Source of the DNA: CAYRPN01 sp964426135
GTDB taxonomy: Bacteria; Planctomycetota; Phycisphaerae; Phycisphaerales; Phycisphaeraceae
Assembly (NCBI GenBank): GCA_964426135.1
Contig: CAYRPN010000024.1
Coordinates: 1-58,065 of the forward strand
Direction of reading: 5' to 3'
Length of the DNA: 58,065 nucleotides
The position numbers were made by a program, and so were the translations under genes. The notes beneath the pieces were generated by a model that was not told the DNA's origin, did no database searches, and saw nothing but the letters and a program-made list of their open reading frames with translations. Of this stretch, positions 17,718-25,615 are shown in pieces (the first letter of the stretch is position 1; each line of letters starts with the position of its first letter).

Positions 17718-18460
17718 GGCTGACGCGAAGCTGAACCTGTGGAACCGCCGCACTCGATCACCGACGCCACCACCTTGTAGTGGCAGCCATCGTCGAACAC
17801 GGGCGTCCGGCTGACGCAGAGCAGGCAGTTGTCTCCGCAGGGCAATTCGACTTTGCGCGGGCCTTCGTTCGGCGTTGGAAACGGATCGAGATAACGCGCG
17901 TCCACGGTCGGATCGGTGACGGAAAGATTGTATCGCTCCCGGCCAAACTCGAACACTGCCCGGCGACGGCGATGCTCCTTGCCGGCGGGCCCGTCGCGCT
18001 CCAGACGGGCGACCAGGCGAAACTTTCTCGGCTGAATCAGAAAGAGCGACGCCTGTTCGCCCGACCCGGCGACGGCGGCGGCGCTGATGCGGTCCGTCTC
18101 CTGGCTGAACTCGATCCAAAGATGCGCCGGCTCCTCGCGCAGAAGCGGCAGCGGAACCGCAGGCACCGTCGTCACGCGACGCCAGGGTTTGTCCGTCGCC
18201 AGGCGCCAGTTCTCCGGTTGCGTCGGATCGTTCGCATGCTCCAGCAGCGGCACATCGACGATGTCCAACACCGCCGGCTGCGTGCCGTCGGGCAGCGCGC
18301 TCTGCTGCAGCGCGATCTCGCCTTTGCCTTCGCCGGACACCGGGCGAACCCACTTGCCCAGCGTGTGCCTGCCCTGCGAGTACCACAGTTCCCGCCCGGC
18401 GATGCACCGGTTCTGATTCTTGATCGAGTTCGCCAGAATGACGATGCGCTTCACGATCAT
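17714..18460 (-). CDS. Dual-OB-domain-like protein, first gene of the DUF488 operon
   Basis: The protein has 248 residues. MIVKRIVILANSIKNQNRCI, AGRELW and WVRPVSGEGKGE match what I recall of a dual OB-fold family often found next to DUF488 genes. Cysteines cluster near the C-terminus (CGDNCLLCVS). OB folds bind nucleic acid or oligosaccharide; the ligand here is unknown. The start at 18460 is preferred over 18475 because GGAG lies 5 bases upstream. A promoter TTGTGT, 18 bases, TATCGT can be read in reverse just upstream. Confidence 0.6.
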   Translation of the reverse strand: MIVKRIVILANSIKNQNRCIAGRELWYSQGRHTLGKWVRPVSGEGKGEIALQQSALPDGTQPAVLDIVDVPLLEHANDPTQPENWRLATDKPWRRVTTVPAVPLPLLREEPAHLWIEFSQETDRISAAAVAGSGEQASLFLIQPRKFRLVARLERDGPAGKEHRRRRAVFEFGRERYNLSVTDPTVDARYLDPFPTPNEGPRKVELPCGDNCLLCVSRTPVFDDGCHYKVVASVIECGGSTGSASRQP

Positions 18461-18615
18461 GTCCGCTCCGCACAATACGATAGCAAAAACGTGCGGAACA
18501 ACACAACGTGATGGAAGAGAAAATGAATCGACCCGATGCCCGCGTCATGACCATGTGCTTCGACGCCTGAACTTCATGTTTTCTTGCGATGATTCGTCGC
18601 GCGCCGAGCGGAGCG

Positions 18616-18640
18616 GAGCGGGGCAAGCCCCGTCGCTTAA
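18616..18640. repeat. Family C palindromic repeat
   Basis: GCGGGGCAAGCCCCGTCGCT then TAAC, between divergent genes. Short GGCCGATGG units follow it. Confidence 0.7.
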
Positions 18641-18684
18641 CGGCCGATGGCCGAACGCCGATGGCCGAGGCCGTGGCCCCGATC

Positions 18685-18713
18685 TTGGTTGCCCCGCGAT
18701 CGCGCCGTACAAT
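18685..18713 (+). promoter_or_regulatory. Sigma-70-like promoter of the PQQ-propeller gene
   Basis: TTGGTT (18685-18690), a 17-base spacer and TACAAT (18708-18713); the ATG follows 8 bases later. Confidence 0.6.
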
Positions 18714-18721
18714 CCTCCTCC

Positions 18722-20182
18722 ATGAAGACTTTCTCCGGTTTTTCCATCGCGGTCATTTTGCTTGTTTCCTCGTTTGGCTTCGCCGGCTCCTGGAACCAGT
18801 GGCGTGGGCCGAATCGCGACGGCGTCGCGCCCGACTCGCCGCCGCTGACCCGGCTGGGCGTTGATGAAGCGCTGACTCCCGCGTGGATCAGCGAGCCGAT
18901 CTCCTCTTCCTTCAACGGCGGCTGGGGCAGCCCCGTCGTCGATGCGGGCCGGGTCTATGTTTACATCCATTCCAAGACGCGCAAGGAAGGCGTCGAGCTT
19001 GGCAAGGCCAAGTATCCCTGGCTCCCGCCCGACAAGCGCGGCCACCTCACGCCGGCGGAGTACGAACAGTACGAAGTGAATCGCCGGGACGAAGATGAAG
19101 AGCGCGCCAAGGCGGAAGTCTTCACCGAGACGCTCTACTGCTTCGACGCCGGCAGCGGCAAGACGATCTGGAAAAATGCGAAGCCTTCGATCTACACGCG
19201 CTTCGTGCAGTCCGGCACGCCCACCGTTGTGGATGGCCGGGTGCTGGTGCTGGTGCCGGGGCGGCGAGCGCGGTGCTACGACGCAGCCAAGGGCGAGCAA
19301 CTTTGGGAGACGAAGTTGCCCGGCGATTTCCGCGACGAGTTCATGATGTCGTCCTTTGCCGTGACCGACGGCGTGGCGGCGGTGCTGGCGGGCAGGCTGG
19401 TGGCGCTGGATGTGAAGACCGGCGCGATCCTGTGGGAGGGCGACGCCAAAACCACCCGCGGCGAACACAGCAGCCCGGTGGTACACCGTCACGGCGAGGC
19501 GGCGTGCTTCGTCGCCAATGTCGCCGGCGACACGGCGTGCTTCGATGCGAAGAGCGGCAAGGAGCACTGGCGCGTCAAGAGTTCCGCCAGCGGTTCCACG
19601 CCGATTGTCGTGGGCGACAAGCTGATCACGTACGGCTCCAGTCGCCGCGGCGGACTGCGCTGCTACCAATTGAGCGCGACCGGCGCGGAAGAAAAATGGA
19701 CCTACAACGGCGCTGCCGACCAGGGCTCCAGCCCCGTGGTCGTGAAGGGCCACGTCTATGTGCAAGGCGAACGCCGGCTTGCCTGCATCGATCTGAACAC
19801 GGGCGATGAGAAATGGGCGGCGGAGCTACCGCTGAACGATCCGCGCTACACCTCGCTGATCGCGGCGGATGGCAAGATTCTCTATGCACTGGAAGGGCTG
19901 CTCTGGTTCGCGGCGGACCCGACGGGGTACAAGCCGATCGCCGCGCTGAAGATGGATGACAAGGGCGTGGTGGCGACGGAAGCAACGCACCGCAAGCGGC
20001 TGAACCTCGACGATGTGAAACAGAAGCCCGACGGCGAAAAGCAGGCGGACAAGATTTACCGCGACAGAGTCGCCAGCCACGGCCCGGTGCAATGCACCTC
20101 GCCCGCCATCGCCGACGGCAGGCTGTTCGTGCGCCTGAAGAACGGCATCGCGTGCTACGACCTGGTCGAGCGGAATCGGTGA
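18722..20182 (+). CDS. Exported PQQ-like beta-propeller repeat protein
   Basis: The protein has 486 residues with a signal peptide (MKTFSGFSIAVILLVSSFGF). WNQWRGPNRDG is the N-terminal hallmark of a large planctomycete family of eight-bladed PQQ-like propellers. Blade signatures follow, such as LYCFDAGSGKTIWKN, LVALDVKTGAILWEGD and LACIDLNTGDEKWAAE. PQQ binding itself is not shown and many members lack it. The product is probably periplasmic. It stands alone between divergent and downstream units. Confidence 0.85.
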   Translation: MKTFSGFSIAVILLVSSFGFAGSWNQWRGPNRDGVAPDSPPLTRLGVDEALTPAWISEPISSSFNGGWGSPVVDAGRVYVYIHSKTRKEGVELGKAKYPWLPPDKRGHLTPAEYEQYEVNRRDEDEERAKAEVFTETLYCFDAGSGKTIWKNAKPSIYTRFVQSGTPTVVDGRVLVLVPGRRARCYDAAKGEQLWETKLPGDFRDEFMMSSFAVTDGVAAVLAGRLVALDVKTGAILWEGDAKTTRGEHSSPVVHRHGEAACFVANVAGDTACFDAKSGKEHWRVKSSASGSTPIVVGDKLITYGSSRRGGLRCYQLSATGAEEKWTYNGAADQGSSPVVVKGHVYVQGERRLACIDLNTGDEKWAAELPLNDPRYTSLIAADGKILYALEGLLWFAADPTGYKPIAALKMDDKGVVATEATHRKRLNLDDVKQKPDGEKQADKIYRDRVASHGPVQCTSPAIADGRLFVRLKNGIACYDLVERNR

Positions 20183-20222
20183 TGGGTCGGCTCGATCCGG
20201 CGTACAGCCGATGCCGCTCACC

Positions 20223-20251
20223 TTGACTCACGACTGCGCCAACCCTACCGT
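20223..20251 (+). promoter_or_regulatory. Promoter of the VapBC45-like module
   Basis: TTGACT (20223-20228), a 17-base spacer and TACCGT (20246-20251), ending 6 bases before the antitoxin ATG; a leaderless message is implied. Confidence 0.6.
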
Positions 20252-20257
20252 TTTTCA

Positions 20258-20491
20258 ATGAATTACCGCGAACGCATCACGATCGATCCCCGTATTCGCA
20301 GCGGGAAACCTTGCGTCCGCGGAACGCGGATCGCCGTTGCGGACATCTTCGACTACCTCGGCGGCGGCATGTCGGTGGCGGAAGTTCTGGACGATTTTCC
20401 TGACCTCACCCAAGAGGATATTCAGGCTTGCTTTGCTTTCGCGGGGGATCGCGACCGCCGACTGAACGTGCCGCATGAAGCTGCTTTTTGA
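20258..20491 (+). CDS. DUF433 family antitoxin
   Basis: The protein has 77 residues. ITIDPRIRSGKPCVRGTRI followed by VADIFDYLGGGMSVAEVLDD is the DUF433 (VapB45-like) pattern, a winged-helix-like DNA-binding antitoxin that neutralises a PIN-like nuclease and usually represses its own promoter. It overlaps the downstream toxin gene by 17 bases, the normal arrangement for this module. Confidence 0.85.
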   Translation: MNYRERITIDPRIRSGKPCVRGTRIAVADIFDYLGGGMSVAEVLDDFPDLTQEDIQACFAFAGDRDRRLNVPHEAAF

Positions 20492-20807
20492 TGAGAACCT
20501 GTCGCACAAGTTGCCGCTCATGCTGGCGGCTGATTTTCCGGGCAGCATGCACGTCCGAGCGTGTGACTTGGTGGGTCGTGAGGATGAGGAACTTTGGGAG
20601 TACGCGCGGGCCAACGACTTGACGATCATTTCCAAGGACTCTGACTTCCAGCAGCGAAGCCTCCTGTTCGGGCATCCGCCCAAGGTCATTTGGCTGCGGA
20701 TCGGGAACTGCACCCGAGATGTACTCATGAAACTCATCATGGCGCGACAGGCGGAGATTCGCGCGTTCTGCGTCGATCCGCTTGCGTCGGTGCTTGTCAT
20801 TTCATGA
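20475..20807 (+). CDS. DUF5615 PIN-like toxin (VapC45-like)
   Basis: The protein has 110 residues. MKLLFDENLSHKLPLMLA gives the first acidic residues of the PIN-like site, DLVGREDEELWEYARANDL the next, and IISKDSDFQQ the third. This family acts as a ribonuclease toxin paired with DUF433 proteins. The start falls inside the end of the antitoxin gene. All expected acidic residues are present, so it looks intact. Confidence 0.85.
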   Translation: MKLLFDENLSHKLPLMLAADFPGSMHVRACDLVGREDEELWEYARANDLTIISKDSDFQQRSLLFGHPPKVIWLRIGNCTRDVLMKLIMARQAEIRAFCVDPLASVLVIS

Positions 20808-20839
20808 CCAGGCCAGGTTCAGGCGCCTATTCGCCGGTT

Positions 20840-20995
20840 TCCGAAAACCCTACCTACCCAAGGCAATTGCATTTGGACCTTGACGGGAGGGCGATGCTCC
20901 TGCCGAGCCGCGAAAAACTACGAGCGCACGAGAGTGTTCGCGGCTCGGCAGCAGCCTCGCCCTCCCATCTGCAATTGCCCTGCCTACCTACCCAC
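20840..20995. repeat. Nested inverted repeat
   Basis: Inner arms at about 20886-20914 (GGGAGGGCGATGCTCCTGCC plus GAGCCGCGAA) and 20939-20968 (the reverse complement, about 27 of 30 matches). Outer units on either side share CTACCTACCC and GGCAATTGCA. The gap 20808-21116 holds nothing else recognisable. A copy of the inner motif is inserted in the radical SAM gene near 24912. Confidence 0.75.
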
Positions 20996-21116
20996 CCGAT
21001 TGGACAACCGCCCGCATTCTCTTCATACTCTTGGCGGCCCATGGATGTGTCGGGCCGCTTGCGTGGCGTTCGACGCCGTTCGATGCTTTCCAATCTCGCC
21101 CTCCAGGGACCGCGGC

Positions 21117-21524
21117 ATGAAGCCCTCCGCCTTGAAAGAGCGCACGAAGCGATTCTCGGTCGCCATTATTCAACTCGTGGAGAGCCTGCCCAAGTCGCTC
21201 ACGGGCGAAACGATCGCCACGCCCCTGATCCGCTGCGGCACAGCCGTGGGCGCGTGCTACCGCAACACGTGCAAGTCGCAGAACCATTATGATTTCCTGG
21301 CCCGGCTGAACATCACCGCCGAGGCCGCGGATGAAAGTTGTTACTGGCTGGAAGTGATCGTGGATTCGAAGGTGTTGCCGGAGGATCAGGTGCTGCCCCA
21401 CCTGCAGGAAGGCCGCCGGCTGAAGAAGATTTTCGTGAAGTCGCGCAAGATCGCCCAGAAGCGACAGCGCGAGGAAATGGGACGCCACGGCAAAGGCTAC
21501 GGCGATGAGGATATTCCGTTTTGA
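21117..21524 (+). CDS. Four-helix bundle protein (23S rRNA intervening-sequence family)
   Basis: The protein has 135 residues. LKERTKRFSVAIIQLVESLP, GETIATPLIRCGTAVGACYR and DFLARLNITAEAADESCYWL match the family first found encoded in insertions of 23S rRNA. Here it stands alone, far from any rRNA. The tail GKGYGDEDIPF is typical of many stand-alone members. The start at 21117 has AGGGA 7 bases upstream; the longer open frame translates repeat DNA. The function is not established. Confidence 0.85.
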   Translation: MKPSALKERTKRFSVAIIQLVESLPKSLTGETIATPLIRCGTAVGACYRNTCKSQNHYDFLARLNITAEAADESCYWLEVIVDSKVLPEDQVLPHLQEGRRLKKIFVKSRKIAQKRQREEMGRHGKGYGDEDIPF

Positions 21525-21556
21525 GGATAACCCGATTGAGATGTGCCGCTTCGTAC

Positions 21557-21668
21557 TCCCCTCCCTTTTAGGGAGGGGCAGGGGGAGGGTCGGGCGAACC
21601 GCCTGAACCAGCGTCCTCTCACGCTGTGCGCCCGACCCTCCCCTAACCCCTCCCTAAGAGGGAGGGGA
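21557..21668. repeat. Family A-like inverted pair
   Basis: Left arm 21557-21599 (CTCCCTTTTAGGGAGGGGCA, then GGGGGAGGGTCGGGCG) and right arm 21629-21668 in reverse orientation (CCCGACCCTCCCCTAACCCC). The arms pair over about 40 bases around a 29-base loop. Beyond it the gap 21525-21846 shows only the gnd ribosome binding site GGAG. Confidence 0.8.
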
Positions 21669-21846
21669 ATTAGGACATCCAAACTCGGCAATCTCCGCAG
21701 GTCATCGCCGCCAATCGCCGATACTCTTCGTCACCTGCCCGCATCGAAACCGTATTGCAGCATTCGCAACAAACTACGCCGGCCGCGTCGGGACGCCTCT
21801 CGCGGAACCGGAGCATCAGGGGACGCATTTTTCAACGGAGTCACGC

Positions 21847-23379
21847 ATGTCGAATGGAAACACCGCAGTCGCTGACATCGGCCTCGTGGGCCTGGCTGTC
21901 ATGGGGCAGAACCTCGTCCTGAACATGGCCGACCACGGCTTCAAGGTCGCGGTCTACAACCGCACCGTCGAAGTCATGGAAAAGTTCTGTGCCGACAACC
22001 CCAACACCCCCGGCGGACTCGTCGGCGGCAAGACCGTCGAGGAGTTCGTCAAGTCGATCAAGCGCCCGCGCAAGATCGTCATCCTCGTCAAGGCGGGGCC
22101 GGCGGTCGATAACGTCGTCGAATCGCTCAAGCCGTTCCTGGAGAAGGGCGACATCGTCATCGACGGCGGCAACAGCCTGTGGACCGACACCATCCGCCGC
22201 GAGAAAGCTCTGAAAGAACAGGGCCTGTGCTTCGTCGGCTGCGGCGTGTCCGGCGGCGAGACCGGCGCTCGCTTCGGCCCGTCCCTCATGCCCGGCGGCG
22301 CCACCGAGGCCTGGGATTCCCTCAAGCCCATCTGGCAGGCGATCTCCGCCAAGGTCGACAAGAAAACCGGCAAGCCCCTGCTCGGCGCCACCCCCGGCAA
22401 ACCCGTCGTCGGCGGCGAGCCATGCACCACCTACATCGGCGGCGACGGCGCGGGCCACTATGTCAAGATGGTCCACAACGGCATCGAATACGGCGACATG
22501 CAGCTCATCTGCGAAGCCTTCTGGCTCATGAAGAACCTGCTCGGACTCGACTACCCCGAGATGAGCGAAATCTTCGGCAAGTGGAACAAGGGCGACCTCG
22601 ACTCCTTCCTCGTCGAAATCACCACCGACATCCTCCAGCAGAAAGACCCCAAGAAAAAGGGCAAGTACCTCGTGGACATGGTCCTCGACACCGCCGGCCA
22701 GAAGGGCACGGGCAAGTGGACCAGCGTCAACGCCCTGGACATGGGCATCCCCGCCCCCTCGATCGCCGAGGCGGTCTTCGCTCGCTGCATGAGCGCCCAG
22801 AAAGACAAACGCGTCATCGCCAGCAAGAAGATCAAGGCCCCCAAGTTCAAGTTCAAAGGCAAGAAGAGCCAGTTCATCGAAGCCATCCGCGACGCTCTGT
22901 ATTGCTCGAAGATCTGCTCGTATGCCCAGGGCTTCGATCTGATGAGCGAAGGCGCCAAGGAATACAAGTGGAACCTGAACTTCGGCGAAATCGCCATGAT
23001 CTGGCGCGGCGGCTGCATCATCCGCGCCGGCTTCCTCCAGAAAATCAAGGAAGCCTACGACAAGAACCCCAAGCTGCCCAACCTCATGCTCGATCCCTAT
23101 TTCAAGGGCAAAATCGCCAAGGCTGAAAAGAACTGGCGCAAGGTCATCGCCCTCTCCGCTGAGAGCGGCGTGCCCTGCCCGCAGTTCATGTCCGCCCTCG
23201 CCTACTACGACAGCTTCCGCAGCGCCGTGCTGCCAGCCAACCTGCTGCAGGCGCAGCGCGACTTCTTCGGCGCCCACACCTTCGAACGCATCGACCAACC
23301 CCGCGGCAAGTTCTTCCACGTCGACTGGCCCGAAGCCGGTCGCCCCATGATCGAAGCCGGCAAGGGCGGCGGACACTGA
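21847..23379 (+). CDS. gnd: 6-phosphogluconate dehydrogenase (decarboxylating)
   Basis: The 510-residue enzyme oxidises and decarboxylates 6-phosphogluconate to ribulose 5-phosphate with NADP in the pentose phosphate pathway. Evidence: the N-terminal Rossmann loop IGLVGLAVMGQNLVLNMADH, IDGGNSLWTDT, GCGVSGGETGARFGPSLMPG, the catalytic HNGIEYGDMQLICEA, and a C-terminal domain ending near the family's usual length. GGAG lies 6 bases upstream of the ATG, and a strong terminator follows the stop. Confidence 0.97.
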   Translation: MSNGNTAVADIGLVGLAVMGQNLVLNMADHGFKVAVYNRTVEVMEKFCADNPNTPGGLVGGKTVEEFVKSIKRPRKIVILVKAGPAVDNVVESLKPFLEKGDIVIDGGNSLWTDTIRREKALKEQGLCFVGCGVSGGETGARFGPSLMPGGATEAWDSLKPIWQAISAKVDKKTGKPLLGATPGKPVVGGEPCTTYIGGDGAGHYVKMVHNGIEYGDMQLICEAFWLMKNLLGLDYPEMSEIFGKWNKGDLDSFLVEITTDILQQKDPKKKGKYLVDMVLDTAGQKGTGKWTSVNALDMGIPAPSIAEAVFARCMSAQKDKRVIASKKIKAPKFKFKGKKSQFIEAIRDALYCSKICSYAQGFDLMSEGAKEYKWNLNFGEIAMIWRGGCIIRAGFLQKIKEAYDKNPKLPNLMLDPYFKGKIAKAEKNWRKVIALSAESGVPCPQFMSALAYYDSFRSAVLPANLLQAQRDFFGAHTFERIDQPRGKFFHVDWPEAGRPMIEAGKGGGH

Positions 23380-23407
23380 GAACATCGACAACCTGGTGAA
23401 TGAATCA

Positions 23408-23431
23408 AACCCCGCGAAAGCGGGGTTTTTT
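23408..23431 (+). terminator. Rho-independent terminator after gnd
   Basis: AACCCCGC, GAAA loop, GCGGGG, then six T. The rest of the gap to 23612 shows no gene I can support. Confidence 0.92.
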
Positions 23432-23612
23432 CATGTGAAACAAACGCCCGCGATGGCGTCGGCGTTCGTCGCGCTTGATTCGCCCCGTTGAGCGTCCGCT
23501 CGAAGAGCGGAAATGCCTGTGCGAACATTCCCGCGAAAAACCCCGACGCGCGGCGAGGACGCCGCGGCACCAACAAACCAGTCGCCGCGCACGAAACGAT
23601 GCCGACGCCGTC

Positions 23613-24653
23613 CTACGGCCCCAGCACGCCGTCCCACGGTTGCCACGTCGAGTTGAGCGTCGCGCTCGGATGAAAAATCAGTTCGTGAATCGTCCCCGGA
23701 TCGCGGCGCTTGACGCGCTCCAACTGCGCCAGGTCCGCTTCCTCGAAGACGACATCCATCGCCCCGTACCGCCAGACCTCGACGTAGTAGTAGTAGCCCA
23801 TGATCTGGCGCGTGAGCGTGAACCGCGCGTCGCTACTGATCTGATCGAGCAGCGGTTCCAGTGCCACGCGCTCACTTTCGCTGAAGCGCACGATGCTGTT
23901 GGCGGCGTGCGTGACTGGATCGCTCTTCATCAGTTGCCGGAAGATGACATTGTCGACACCCAGGTCCGCGGCGAAATCGAGGTAATCGCGCACGTCTTCC
24001 AGCGTAGCGACGCTGCCTCGCAGCAGCACGCACGAGAATCGCACCCGGATGTCGGCCTGCGTCGCCAGCGCCACCACCTGCCTCAACTGCGCGTGCGTCA
24101 GGCTCTCGCGCAGCCGCATCAGCGCCGCATTCGCCTCATAATCCGGCGCGGCGATGCTGATGTTCAGATGATCGAACCGGTGCTCGCCCAGCCAGTCGAT
24201 GATGCGCTTGCCCTCGCGGCGATCGAGCAGGCCCGAGCCGTTCGTGGTCAGCGTGCGCTTGCGCATGTCGAAGCGATCGACGGCGCGGATGATGCCCGGC
24301 AATCGCGGGTCCTTGCTCGCCTCGCCGCCGGTGATGGAGGTGGTGGGGTTCAGCGGCTTCAGCGCGGCGAAGGTTCGCTCCAGGTTGGCGAAATATCGTT
24401 CGTCATCGCCTTCGATCTGCTTCTGTGCCGACAGCGCGGCGCCGCGCGACGCGGGACGCAGTTCCTCGACGCAGAACGGACACGCGGCATTGCAGGTCTG
24501 CGCGGAGTAGATGGAAAGATTGGCATTGGCGTAAACATCGACCCGCCTGCCGAAAAGCTCGAAGGACACGCTGCGGCCCGCGGTGCTGTTGCCCGCCAGA
24601 TCGAACGCGGCGCTCTTGCGACGCCGCCAGGTTTCATTGAATGTCGCGATCAC
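23613..24653 (-). CDS. Radical SAM protein, second copy of the MoxR-linked cluster
   Basis: The protein has 346 residues from a GTG start. CNAACPFC (CxxxCxxC) near residue 55 binds the SAM-cleaving 4Fe-4S cluster; SITGGEAS is the GGE motif and TTNGSGLL follows. The GTG at 24653 overlaps the stop of the upstream radical SAM gene in GTGA (24650-24653), with GGGAG a suitable distance upstream. No extra cysteine cluster of the SPASM type is obvious. The substrate is unknown; the tight link to a second radical SAM enzyme suggests sequential or paired chemistry. Confidence 0.8.
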   Translation of the reverse strand: MIATFNETWRRRKSAAFDLAGNSTAGRSVSFELFGRRVDVYANANLSIYSAQTCNAACPFCVEELRPASRGAALSAQKQIEGDDERYFANLERTFAALKPLNPTTSITGGEASKDPRLPGIIRAVDRFDMRKRTLTTNGSGLLDRREGKRIIDWLGEHRFDHLNISIAAPDYEANAALMRLRESLTHAQLRQVVALATQADIRVRFSCVLLRGSVATLEDVRDYLDFAADLGVDNVIFRQLMKSDPVTHAANSIVRFSESERVALEPLLDQISSDARFTLTRQIMGYYYYVEVWRYGAMDVVFEEADLAQLERVKRRDPGTIHELIFHPSATLNSTWQPWDGVLGP

Positions 24654-25414
24654 GCCAACTCTCCCATCGCCTGCGAGCGCTTGAGCAAATCCGGCCCGAA
24701 CGTGCGCCCATCCGGATTCACCAGCGTGAAATTGTCCCACACGGGCTTGGGCGGCTCCCACGCCGCTTCATCCGCCGCGAAACCGTAGCGCTGAAGGTAA
24801 AACACATTCGCATGCGGCAGCAGGCCGGAGTCTTCCACCAGCCTGCGCACATGGTCGTCGTCGTTTTCGTAGCCACGGCGGAGACGCACGTTCAGCACGA
24901 GCAACGATTCCGCGGGAGGGCGAGGCTCCTGCCGAGCCGTTCCGCGATTCACCGTCATTTCCTCCACCAGCATCCGCGCCAGTTCGATCAACCCCGGATC
25001 GCGGTCAAGCAGGTGATGGTTGATCGAAAGCTTGATGGCCAGCGGCGTACCGAGGCGCGCCAGGTACTCGCGAAGCCTCGTGCGCTGGCGCGGGAACACG
25101 ACGCCGTTGGTGCACAGGACCAAGTGCGTGCAGCGCGGATGGCCGCGGGAAAGATCGACGAACTCCCAGAACTGCGGATGCACGGTGGGCTCGCCGCCTT
25201 CGAGCTGCATCTGGAAATCGCCGGTGGCGGGGAACGCCGCGAGAAACTGCTGCGTCGTGATGAACGTGGAGCCGGCGGGCGATGAACACGTGCTGCACCA
25301 CGGACACGCGCGATTGCAGTGATTCGTCAGCGCCACGTACACCCGGTGCGGCCGCTGCGGCGTCGGGTGGTCGAGCGGCTTGTCCCGCGCGGGATCGTTG
25401 GGAGGCAGAAGCAT
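24650..25414 (-). CDS. Radical SAM protein, first copy of the MoxR-linked cluster
   Basis: The protein has 254 residues. CNRACPWC gives the CxxxCxxC cluster motif near residue 30, followed by QLEGGEPTVHP and VLCTNGV. Chain length is short for the superfamily, so it may be a minimal barrel. The start at 25414 (MLLPPNDPARD) is preferred; the upstream extension crosses a family A repeat. Residues about 165-185 contain RGTARQEPRPPAESLLV, which matches the DNA repeat seen at 20886 and is probably an inserted loop. Confidence 0.78.
   Translation of the reverse strand: MLLPPNDPARDKPLDHPTPQRPHRVYVALTNHCNRACPWCSTCSSPAGSTFITTQQFLAAFPATGDFQMQLEGGEPTVHPQFWEFVDLSRGHPRCTHLVLCTNGVVFPRQRTRLREYLARLGTPLAIKLSINHHLLDRDPGLIELARMLVEEMTVNRGTARQEPRPPAESLLVLNVRLRRGYENDDDHVRRLVEDSGLLPHANVFYLQRYGFAADEAAWEPPKPVWDNFTLVNPDGRTFGPDLLKRSQAMGELA
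24912..24955. repeat. Repeat copy inside a radical SAM gene
   Basis: GGGAGGGCGAGGCTCCTGCC then GAGCCGTTCCGCG, the same motif as the inner arms at 20886-20968, here within a coding frame that stays open. Confidence 0.65.
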
Positions 25415-25559
25415 GACGAAGTCCGTTCGTGCAAGAATGCGTGCACCACTGTACGCCGCCTTGCCAGAGCCGCGAAACGTCAGCAAGCGGAGGCTTTGGT
25501 GTCCCTTGCGCGATCGTCCGATCCGCGCGCTTGTCGCGAACGCCAGTTCGTACATCTCG

Positions 25560-25602
25560 ACCCTCACCCCAGCCCTCTCCCTGGGAGGGAGAGTGGGCCG
25601 GA
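25560..25602. repeat. Family A dispersed repeat
   Basis: CCCTCACCCCAGCCCTCTCC then CTGGGAGGGAGAG. It lies between the 345-residue gene and the first radical SAM gene, inside a likely transcription unit. Confidence 0.75.
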
Positions 25603-25615
25603 ATCCGCGACCGCT

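Noticed and set aside
17718..18626. Long N-terminal extension of the 223-residue DUF488 gene
   Set aside because: It is an out-of-frame reading of the dual-OB gene; the ATGA overlap at 17714-17717 gives a better start.
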